This document shows, piece by piece, positions 55,248 to 64,000 of a stretch of 64,000 bases of DNA. The stretch comes from Eunapius fragilis (lineage: Eukaryota; Porifera; Demospongiae; Spongillida; Spongillidae): contig OY811976.1 of the NCBI GenBank assembly GCA_963681505.1, positions 5,446,003 through 5,510,002 of the forward strand, in the 5' to 3' direction. Numbering within the stretch: position 1 is the first letter of the stretch; every line of letters starts with the position of its first letter. The notes beneath the pieces were generated by a model. That model saw only the letters and a list, made by a program, of their open reading frames with translations. It did not search any database and had not been told where the DNA came from. The translations under genes were made by a program, and so were the position numbers.

Positions 55248-55484
55248 GCTAAATCACCCTTATGGTACTTTTTCAAAATTTCCAGAACAAGCAAAAGAAA
55301 AGTAACGCTCGCATTGAAATGTATGGCTAATTATAAATTCAGTGCCTAATAACTTTGTGATGGATAGTAGGATTTAAGATGTGTAAGGACCATTTGACAG
55401 AAGCTCATGGGTGTTCAAGGAAAATCAAAAAATTTGAAAACTTGAAAAAATAGCCAGAAGGGTGATTCTGCTGGACACTGTCCC
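55248..55484. mobile_element. MITE family M2, copy 3, left end truncated
   Basis: Right terminus GTGATTCTGCTGGACACTGT intact; the left begins within the repeat (AAATCACCCTTA). It interrupts the minus-strand decayed gene. Confidence 0.85.
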
Positions 55485-55669
55485 ATATATATTTATAAGA
55501 ATATCAGCAAGAAGAGTCACATCTGTTAGCTTTTGTATTGCTGTCTACCTCAGATGATCATAAAAAGAAACCGGTAATGGCATGCTTCACATTCAAGTTG
55601 CTCACATGAATCAGCGGGGTTTTTGGTACATGTGCCATACTTTTTCTCAGTATCTAAGCTGTATTGTGG

Positions 55670-57010
55670 CAGGTGAGTTGAAGCAGTTCAAGTGTCAGCT
55701 TTGACATTTCGAGCAATGCTTTTGCAGAGATCCAATTGTCGTTTCACTAATTCTATGAGTTCTTTTTGCTTGGCATCAGAACTTTCATTCAGATCTAGAG
55801 CCAAGCTTGAAATTGTTTTATGCAGCCCTAAAACCTTCTTTTCCTGCACATTGAAACCGGTGCCTCTGGTACTGATTGATGCTGGTTACCGAAACTGGAA
55901 CCATATTGATACTTTACACCTTCTAGAACATGGTGCGCATAAGTGTAAGATAAAAATGTAAAAAAGTTGATTTTTGCTGATACAGTTGTAACTGCAGTGA
56001 TTGATCTGCATCGGATGCAGGTGCAATAGTGTCAATTATTTTCTCCACAATATCATAGTTATCATGATGAAAATTGACCTTGATATAGTCAACACAAGCT
56101 CTGCTGGCCTGTTTCCTACTTCCGCCACTGATTTCCCTTGTGATGGTGTAAAAGAGAGACTTCTTCATGCAAGGTATGTCAGCTGGAAATTTAGCACTGT
56201 GTTTTGATAGATAGTCATTGTAAATTTCTTGTACATCTCGTTTCAGCACCAGGGATTTATATTATCAATAGCAGTATGTTTCAGTGATAATGAGCGCTTT
56301 TTGGTAGCCATGTGAGTCTTAAAATGTTGTCATATGAGTAGATTGTATCAACTACTAGTTTCACTACTTCATCCCTCAGTCTGTGTCGACCAATCACTCT
56401 TGGTGGTAGTTCAAGACCTCTATAGAGGTAAGCTGAATCAACGTTTGCTTGAAATAGCAAGGAATGTATATGGCCAGATGAATGTTTAGTCCCATCTTCA
56501 GACAATAATTGCTGCAAATAGGAGAAGGGTAGGCCATTGAGATGTGCAAGGAAACAACGAGCAGGGATGAATGTTTGGGGCCCACATTTATTATTATAAT
56601 GCCTTTTGCTAATTTTCTGATGGGTCTGCAATATAAGACAGAGTTTCAACTTCAAACCCATTATCAACACCTGCAACTGGAATTCTGAAAATCTCTTTCA
56701 ATTAGGCTGTTGGTGACAAGCTCAAACATGGCAACAGTAATTTATTAATCCAAGGACACCTTTTCTAAAGACCCTCTCAACAGTGCAAAATCCCATATCA
56801 TCAATGTCGTTCCTATTCTTCACTTTCTTCATGGATGGAAGATTATGGATATCACCATATGCCTCCTCAAGACCCATGAGTTTGTAAACGTTCAAAATGT
56901 TAGATTTAGAAGCAATCTTGTCAGTTGGCAGAGCTGAAATCCCTTTTCAGGTACCATGTCACCTAAATATGTAGGTCAGGAAGCTCTATACTCGTTGCAG
57001 CGTTGAGGCT
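55670..57010 (-). pseudogene. decayed multi-exon gene, family unknown
   Basis: Coding-like stretches on the minus strand in different frames. 57000-56730: TDKIASKSNILNVYKLMGLE and MKKVKNRNDIDDMGFCTVER. 56676-56281: QTFIPARCFLAHLNGLPFSY and LPPRVIGRHRLRDEVVKLVV. 56249-55960: HSAKFPADIPCMKKSLFYTI and SRKQASRACVDYIKVNFHHD. 55830-55700: LGLHKTISSLALDLNESSDA, a coiled-coil-like segment. Order is consistent with one gene, possibly ending in the acidic region at 54640-55214. Stops and shifts between pieces could be introns or decay. Confidence 0.4.
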
Positions 57011-57482
57011 CTATAGAACTCACCTCCGTGGACGCCCTAAAAGTTTAGGACACTTAACAATAGGCACTGCAAATCCCAGAATTGCATCTTCCACATGTAG
57101 CCTTTTTATGAGAACAACACTGCGAACTACGCCAGCCATATCAGATCCCCCTCCAAAAGTCACCCGCAAAAGTGATATGAATAACTGTAAAGTCTTTAGC
57201 AACTAAAAGCTTGCAATCAATATATTATTTTGACCACTTTTCAGAACTACAATGACTTTATAATAGTAAGAAAGACATTTGTGCATGGAAGCTGCATAGA
57301 AAAAAGCTGTAGTTTTAGCCTTATAATACCGCGAAAAGAAGGAATCGGTTGGGCGTGCCCGAATACAGCATAGCCATTATTAATGAGTTCTTTAAAAAAA
57401 AATTTCAGAGTATGTCACACCAGTGGATATAGTATCAAAATTTACTATTGCTTTTGAGATACATGCATGACCGATTAGTCGA

Positions 57483-58971
57483 TTAGTTTTCATTTTTGCT
57501 GTTCCAAACAAATGTACACCCGTTTCTCATGGAACCGGTACTGTTATATGACTTCTTCAAAACTTTTCCATTAGTAGCCTTCAACTTATAGCAACCTCTA
57601 CTGAGGCTTTTAACTACTTCATAAGGCCCTGTCCACTTCTCATCCATTTTACCTCCCATTCGATGAGCATTCCTCGTATTATTCAACATCACTTTGGAGC
57701 CTGTAGCAAATACCTAAGGAATGTTGAAAAGCAATCAAGCTATGCTGTATACAATTACAAAGCCTAAAAACTACCATGCTTTGCATCAAATCGGACTTTC
57801 TGCTTCTCTTGGGACTTTTTAATATTCGTCAGAGCTTTTTCATGATATAGATCTCTTATTTTCAGGAGGGCATCTAAAGTTTCTTCCATCTCATCGGTTG
57901 AAGATTGTTCACTCAGTTCATGGTCAATAGCCTTTCGAGGGTTTCGATTGTACATGACTGATTGTGCTTTGATATGCGATAGGCATATAATGCAGCATCA
58001 ATATTCAGATCCCAGTTAACTTTTGCCTCAGAGAATTTTATGAGAGCTCTCATCAGTGTTTGATTTGTTCTCTCATCTAACCCATTAGTCTGTGGATGAT
58101 ATGGACTGCTTATACAATGTTCAACCCCTGTAAGGTCGAAGAGGCACCTGCACAAATTAATTAAAGATACCACTCACACAATTCAAAAAGACTTTTTCAT
58201 ACCTTGACAGATCATTGACAAATTCCCTCCCTTGATCAGATAATATCACTTGCATGCGGCCAGCCATGATGGCAAAAAACCTTAAACAAAAAGTCTGCCA
58301 CACCTGCTGCTGTTTTATCTTGAAGCGAAGCTGCTTCTGGCCACTTGGTAAAGAAATCCATAACTGTTATGATGTACTTATTACCTCTTGTAGTAACTGG
58401 CAATGGACCTGGAGTATAGTGCAGCTATATGCATACATTGACATGCACTGGTGCTTACCTATTAAATCAATTCCAACCTGTTTCCAAACTTCAGAGGTGA
58501 CTGGTATAGGGTGCAACTCAGCTTTCCTTCTTTCTAGCTTAGCATTCACTCGGTGGCAGGTGTCACACCGTCTGCAATATTCTTCTATGTCTTTGTTCAT
58601 TCCTTTCCACCAATATGCTTCATTGATCTAAATGCAAGCGATAAGCACAAATAATACAAACCGTGCCAAATCTCTTACCTTCGAGCGTGTTTGTCTCTAC
58701 CATAGTGGCATCCATCAACACCATCATGGCAAGCACGGATAATCCTAACCTTTTCTTCCTCTTTTGCAATAACCCGCTTCAAACAGAAGTTTCCACATAC
58801 ATCCTCAGCTTTGTAGAAAAGCAGCCCATCTCGCACTTCAAACAGAGTAGCTTGTTGGCGTATCCCTCGCTTTTCGTTCGCAGTAAATCCAGAAGGATAA
58901 GCGCAACTTCCTTTGCTTTTTGAAGTTAAGTAGTCGAGCAAAATGTTGTCACCGGTGTTAAAGTTCATCAT
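57483..58971 (-). pseudogene. Ginger-like integrase/transposase, five exons, two frameshifts
   Basis: Exons on the minus strand: 58971-58679, 58627-58459, 58408-58203, 58147-57775, 57700-57483, separated by GT-AG introns of 50-75 bp. Exon 1-2: MMNFNTGDNILLDY and the HHCC zinc domain (CHYGRDK, then CRRCDTC). Exon 2-4: the DDE core, with GIDLIG (first Asp), SDQGREFVND (second Asp), HPQTNGLDERTNQTL (Glu). Exon 5: the GPY/F module KWTGPYEVVK. Frames shift within exon 3 (near 58240, before the second Asp) and in exon 4 (near 57960), and the exon 1-2 junction is not clean, so it is probably dead. The integrase resembles Ty3/gypsy. However, spliced genes without gag, protease or RT suggest a Ginger-type cut-and-paste element or a former domesticated integrase. 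Confidence 0.72.
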
Positions 58972-59294
58972 TCAATTGCTGCAATTAATTATATATCAAT
59001 CAGCGACAATGATTAATTCATGGTGCTGCCAGGTGCTGCTAGTTGCCAATCCATTCATTTAATGTCACCTACATACCCAATTCATATGTCACACATATCT
59101 CCGCCGTAGCTTCTTACTACGTGAACGCATTTCAGTAGGACACTCGAAGAATGTTCCTGGGAAGCGGCGGCACGACCCGCGCATTGCCATGTTTGGAATC
59201 CCGTGGGTGGAGCCGGAGAAAGGATAGCAATGCTCGGAAGGCAATGTCGGCAGGTATATGTGGCGAACGTACGTAAAGACATTGCTACTTGCAC

Positions 59295-59297
<3 letters not shown>

Positions 59298-59370
<73 letters not shown>

Positions 59371-59424
59371 GGGGTGGGGTTGTTGCGTGTGTGTGTGTGT
59401 GTGTACGAGTTGTTGCGGCGTATG

Positions 59425-59506
<82 letters not shown>
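59298..59506. repeat. compound (TG)n microsatellite
   Basis: TG runs at 59298-59368, 59389-59404 and 59428-59506 with short interruptions. Confidence 0.97.
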
Positions 59507-59507
<1 letters not shown>

Positions 59508-59971
59508 CACACGGCATAATATACGCCCCTTGGAAGAGGCATGTGTTTTGTCCCTTCTGGCACATGGCTTCGTTTGTGTTTACCAACGTGCTGCGCATTT
59601 GAGCGAACACGGGGTTATATTAATAGGCCTACGTGCGTGCGAATATTGTTTATTGATCGAGTCGTCTTTTTGTTTTTGTTTTGTTTTTGACCTTACCGAA
59701 CAGACCCATCAGAGAAGATACTCACGTACAGAAGTGAGTTGGAGCGTTTTATGCGATCAGTACTAATACCAATACCGTGCCTTTGCTGGTTTTGCCCCCC
59801 GTGTGTCTGTTTCGATGCAGGGTCTCCACCACTGATGAGACGATCACGTCGACACTTCCACGAAAGCATGCGGATTAAGGTAGGCGGGGCCACACACGTA
59901 TTTTTGTCGTACAAGAAATTTATTTAACGTAATGATTATCGAGAGTTACGTTAGTAACTCTCATATAGGAT

Positions 59972-60211
59972 TTGACCCCGATTATGAATGTCATTAAAAA
60001 AACGCGACCCGCTTCTAACAAGACTCCCGACGAGCGGATGGCTTACCTTGTTGTCGTCGTCGTACAAGAAGGCAACAACAAGCAGTTTCGTGTTTGTTTG
60101 ATGTTACAAAACCGCGCGATTGTAGAGAACAAAACTATTTTCCAAACTCGTACCCAGTCCCACGTATTTCTCGTTCTTCTTCTTCTTCTTCTTGTTCTTG
60201 ACCACGCATAA
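59972..60211 (+). CDS. small 79-codon frame in the Helitron leader, uncertain
   Basis: Frame MTPIMNVIKKTRPASNKTPD to LDHA, also open without indels in the relic copy (34674-34913) with about five substitutions. The C-terminal half is hydrophobic (VFLVLLLLLLVLDHA) because of a CTT/TTC run. No family is recognised. Conservation may simply reflect recent common descent of the leader. Confidence 0.25.
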   Translation: MTPIMNVIKKTRPASNKTPDERMAYLVVVVVQEGNNKQFRVCLMLQNRAIVENKTIFQTRTQSHVFLVLLLLLLVLDHA

Positions 60212-60609
60212 CTCGGGATAGGAACACTTTTAAGAAATGAAAATCACACCAATGGCTTCAGAATTCGTTGGCATTTTCGCTTCTGTGGTCAAAACGTCTC
60301 GAGGCTACATGTCATATATTGGTGGTTGTGTTAGCAAATCACGTATAGTTAAGCTTACTGCAATGACACGACTCGGATAGGTCATACTTCGCTCTTTATA
60401 CGAAGTACTAGTAGTATACATCAGATGTAATCAAATGTGTACGGTCTGGGCACTACTAGTAGACTAATAGTGGTAATTAACTATGGCATGTATCCGGTCT
60501 TGCACTACACGTATTTAATAACGTGCACGTGCGTACTATAATCATTCTTGTGCTTCGATCGTTGTTGGTTTGACGGTCTTTGTAACGTAGTGAAGTTGTT
60601 TTTCTCAGA

Positions 60610-63600
60610 ATGCCTTCACGTCAGGAAAAGAAGAAAGCCAAACGACGAGAAAAGTACCTCAAAACTCGAGACGACGTATTAGATTCTGCCCGAGCGAGCT
60701 ACAAAGCAGAGCCTGAAAAGAAACGGGCCTCTCGAAACGCAAGGTATCGAGCAGAGTCTGAAAAGGAACGGGCCTCTGAACGTGCGAACTATCGAGCAGA
60801 GCCTGAAAAGAAACGGGCCTCTGAACGTGAGAAGTATCGAGCAGAGCCTGAAAAGAAACGGGCCTCTGAACGTGAGAAGTATCGAGCAGAGCCTGAACAG
60901 AAACGGGCCTCTGAACGTGAGAAGTATCGAGCAGAGCCTGAAAAGAAACGGGCCTCTGAACGTGAGAAGTATCGAGCAGAGCCTGAAAAGAAACGGGCCT
61001 CTGAACGTGAGAAGTATCGAGCAGAGCCTGAAAAGAAACGGACCTCTCGATGCGCCAGGTATCGAGCGGGGCCTGAAAAGGAAAGGGCTGCTAAAAGACA
61101 ACGATATTGGCAGAGTACCGAACGTGCTTGCTTGGCGAAAAGAGTTAAGGTCACTCAAAGGTATGTCGTACTTGTGCTTGTACCAGTAGCTACCTACTCT
61201 TACTACATTTGTACGTACCTTTAGTGCGTGTGTTTTTAACACATAACTATTGTAATTATGTAATGTATAACTGCTGATAATTTTACTATTTATTTTGTTC
61301 ACCACTGTAGCCAGTCCCTGTATGAACCAAACCATACTGTACTAAGGGAGTATAAAGGTGGCCTTGAAAAGGCTATTCTAAGGAATAGTACATTGTTAGA
61401 TGAGTTAAATGATGCCTTTTGCAAAACCCACCCATGGTTAGCACAAAAGGTCTGTACTAGATCTGCACATGCAGCTGTTAGTGAGGTTAGTGCAGGTGCG
61501 TTGCTTAACAAAGCACTGAACATGCGTAGAAAAATAGCAGGTGAATTTCTACATGATGTTCGGGCTATTAATGCAATAAAATTAGCTGATAGCGACATTC
61601 TAGGTGGGGCAAGGTATCATACTGCTAATTCAGAGCCTTTCTTCTATGACACCTCTTACAACCACACAAGGCAGCTTGGTGCTATACCAGTAGACCTGAA
61701 TGGTAGGTGTGTAGTGGCAGAGGTGGTAGGCGACAGGCATTGTGGCAGTATGCGTCCACTGAAATGGAAATGTACAAAAGAATGTCGGCTGCTCACTAAA
61801 CATGAAATAGACATTGTATTGGGGACAAAGGTGCTATTTCAACAATGCACAGAAGATGTTCGAGCTGGCCTTGACAGTCTTGATTCAGGGTGTGGTTATG
61901 TGCATCATGATAGCACTGTGCAGTCAGACTTGCGCTTTAGTGAGTGGCGTGGGCACCCCATTTCCTGTGAGTTCCCAACATGCTCCAGTCCACTGAGGGT
62001 AATAAGGGCAGCTGCACCTCATTATCCTGTGCTAAGGGGCTTCCTTTGGAAACTTTATTCTGTCAACAAAAAACACATGGCCATTAAAGCTATTGATTCA
62101 ATGCTTTCTAGTGGGAGTGTTGATGAACTAATAGAGTACCTGGGCTTGAAGGATAACTTAACCGAGTTGTTCAGTGAGGAAGGTGCAGAGCATCCCATAG
62201 TCAGTGAAGACCATTCATTGCCTGGTCTTGGTTGCATTGAAAGACACCTGCTTGTTACACATGCTGAACTCATCGCTGAACTGCAGTCCAAATTCAATGA
62301 TGATGCAGAGTTTCCCTGTTGTTGCTGTGAGCGTTTATGTCGACGTACAGCTGTGTCTTGTGTTGACTTCAGTAACCTCAGCAAATACCAAACAGCTGCA
62401 TGGTTGACATTGAAAGCTCACATCCTGCAAAATAGTGGTACCCAAAAACTTTACATTTGTAAGTATTGCCTGCCGTATCTTAATAAGAACACTATGCCTG
62501 CACGATGTGTTCTTAATGGGCTTGTCACTGAACCTGTTCCCGATGAGCTAAAGTCACTTGATGCTCTCAGTAAGCAGTTAATTCAGAGAGCAAAAGCTTT
62601 TCAGACAATAGTGAGATTGGGTACATATTCTGGTAAAGTGCCAGCCTATAATGCCCTCCAAGCCTGTAAAGGTACTATGTTCTTTCTGCCCTTACCACTA
62701 AACAAAACATGGGAGACCCTATCGGAGGTCCATGTCAGTGAAACTGACATAGTGACTTTGCCTGACCCAGAGCTGTTCATAATTTTGAATGGTGTTCCAA
62801 CTAAAAATAAGGTTGTCTGGCAGACATTAGTAGATGTAAATGCCTTAAAGTTAGCCATACATAAACTAAAGGAAATAAACTGGCTGTATAAAAATCTGGA
62901 TGATCAAGCTTTAGATGATGCAGCAAAGAAGGTGGTAGAGGTGGTTGACAAGGCCTCTAGCAGAATGTTAGAAAAGGCCTCTGTTGATGACATAGCTGCA
63001 TTACAGTCATATACGATTCGATCACTGGATCAACAAGGGTCAGCATTGATGGACGTTGAACAGTACAAGATGCTGAATGTCAAAGATGATCCAATCCAAA
63101 GCAGACAGAAACATCTCGATGTGATGTGTTTTCCAACACTTTTCCCCACAGGACAGTTTGGTGAATTTCACCCTCGAGATAAGCCTGTGTCAGCATCAGA
63201 GTATGCCAAGTCTAGGCTACTGAACAAAGATTCCAGGTTTCGAAAAGATCCACAATATGTTTTCTTCTTATTGTGGCAGCAGGAAATGAGGCAAATTTCT
63301 GCAGGCATTTACAATGTTCTGAAGAGTACAAGTAAAGGCAAAATGCCTGTGCATGAATTCCTTGCTAGAGTGTCGAAATCTGATGAAAATGTTGAGGCAA
63401 ATCTTTCCACAATATTTCAGTCCGTTCGTGGTACTAAACAGTACTGGTTTCATAAAAGTAGTGAGCTGAAATGCATGCTTAGAGAATATGGGTCACCTTC
63501 AGTGTTCCTTACTTTCAGCTGTGCAGAGTACGACTCAGAGCACATTGCTAGGTACCTCAGGAAGGTCAATGACCAACCTGCTAGCTGTCCCATATCTAAG

Positions 63601-64000
63601 CTTTGCACCGAAGATGCAGTTTCTGTCTCCAGAAAATTTTCACAAAATTTTCACGATCTTTTTAATACTGTTATATTGAAAGGGTCTGTGCTTGGAATAG
63701 TTGAACACTTCTATTTCAAGAAGGAATATCAGATGCGGGGAGCCCCACATTATCATGTATTATTGTGGATTCAAGGTGCACCCGTGATTGGAAAGAGTGA
63801 CCCAACAGAGGTTCTTGCATGGATCCAAGAACGCATCACCTGCAAAATCCCTGATGCAATTCTGAATCCTGAACTCCATGCATTAGTCACGAAGTACCAA
63901 ATGCATAAGTGTACAGACTATTGCAAACGCAGGAGAAAGCTTAAAAGTGCTTTTATTACCACATGCAGATTTGGCTTTCCTCGTGACTGTACCGAGAGTG
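60610..64000 (+). CDS. Helitron Rep/helicase protein, exons 1-2, incomplete at window end
   Basis: Exon 1 60610-61160 and exon 2 61311 to beyond 64000, joined in frame across a 150-bp GT-AG intron (split Ser codon). The open frame then has no stop for about 1,080 codons. Residues 1-184: basic MPSRQEKKKAKRREKYLK and a 45-bp tandem repeat coding EPEKKRASEREKYRA. Then a zinc-binding region, CCCCERLC and CKYCLPYL (62315-62480). Next a DUF6570-like block, FFLPLPLNKTWETL and LPDPELFIILNGVP (62672-62800). Then the Helitron N-terminal domain, with CFPTLFPTG, FHPRDKP, KDPQYVFFLLWQQEMR, and the HUH motif of the rolling-circle nuclease in GAPHYHVLLW (His codons 63748-63756), followed by YQMHKCTDYCKR and CRFGFPRDC. 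The catalytic Tyr and helicase are expected downstream. Rep nicks and joins ssDNA in rolling-circle transposition. The lack of any lesion suggests recent activity. Confidence 0.92.
60700..61075 (+). repeat. 45-bp in-frame tandem repeat, about eight units
   Basis: Unit GAGCCTGAAAAGAAACGGGC and so on, coding EPEKKRASEREKYRA; outer units are more divergent (SRNARYRAESEKE, SRCARYRAGPEKE). The inner units are nearly identical, so the array is recently homogenised. The relic at 35375-35640 retains only a few units. Confidence 0.95.

Larger units (their letters stand above)
59939..64000 (+). mobile_element. Helitron, 5' part, apparently intact, runs off the window
   Basis: The 5' end is TC directly after A, then the hairpin GAGAGTTAC-GTTA-GTAACTCTC, exactly as in the relic at 34641. 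The two copies diverge immediately outside this point, which fixes the boundary. A 670-bp leader precedes the coding exons. The 3' end (hairpin and CTRR) is outside the window. Confidence 0.85.

Noticed and set aside
57483-58971. Interpretation as an endogenous retrovirus or Ty3/gypsy pol
   Set aside because: No RT, RNase H, protease, gag or LTRs are seen next to it, and the integrase is interrupted by four spliceosomal introns.
60679-61335. 218-codon minus-strand open frame across the Helitron tandem repeat
   Set aside because: It is the mirror of a 45-bp periodic repeat that is free of stops on both strands. The plus strand carries the recognised Helitron protein.

Overview
This 64 kb window is eukaryotic and almost certainly from an early-branching marine animal. 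It is AT-rich, has short GT-AG introns (about 50 to 700 bp), long (CA)n and poly-G/poly-C tracts, and carries an ADAM metalloprotease gene, an Arf-type GTPase and several animal-type transposon families. The Helitron N-terminal Lys/Glu/Arg repeat and the MULE/PHD/Ulp1 composite are of a kind I associate with sponges and cnidarians. A demosponge is my best guess, but this is inference. There is no sign of bacterial operons, CRISPR arrays, rRNA or tRNA genes.

Layout. 1-5.2 kb: repeats and an 816-bp hAT-type MITE with a perfect 8-bp target duplication. 5.2-5.8 kb: an intact single-exon Arf-family GTPase on the minus strand. 6.8-8.8 kb: clustered poly-G/poly-C non-autonomous elements, one with a perfect 8-bp duplication. 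8.9-12.9 kb: a decayed composite Mutator-like element coding in order for a DNA-binding zinc finger, an MULE/ZSWIM-type transposase with SWIM finger, a PHD finger and a Ulp1-type (C48) protease. 13-17.9 kb: tandem and palindromic repeats, including a perfect 64-bp palindrome. 17.9-23.4 kb: an ADAM gene with fourteen identified exons that join in a consistent frame, interrupted by one in-frame TAA. 24-30 kb: repeats, fold-back elements and a small reverse-transcriptase relic. 30.5-31.7 kb: a relic resembling the N-terminal zinc and RING region of RAG1 (N-RAG-TP-like). 34.6-36 kb: a dead Helitron copy. 36-47.5 kb: two interleaved families of short, exon-structured, duplicated loci. One (S1) gives two intact three-exon genes for 178-aa predicted secreted proteins, plus a broken copy and fragments. 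47.9-50.9 kb: a reverse-transcriptase element with a C-terminal endonuclease-like region, broken in one place. 52-57 kb: more repeats and an unidentified decayed minus-strand gene. 57.5-59 kb: a five-exon Ginger-like integrase/transposase relic. 59.9-64 kb: the 5' part of an apparently intact Helitron whose Rep gene runs off the window end.

The only loci that look like living host genes are the Arf-like gene, possibly the ADAM gene, and the two S1 genes. Everything else recognisable belongs to mobile elements of at least seven classes (hAT, MULE, Ginger-like, Helitron, RAG-like, mariner-like/fold-back MITEs, RT element). The S1 cluster is the best candidate for something undescribed: small secreted proteins with four N-glycosylation sequons, six conserved cysteines and phase-0 introns, recently duplicated together with their upstream regions. 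No database search was possible, so all family names rest on motif recognition.
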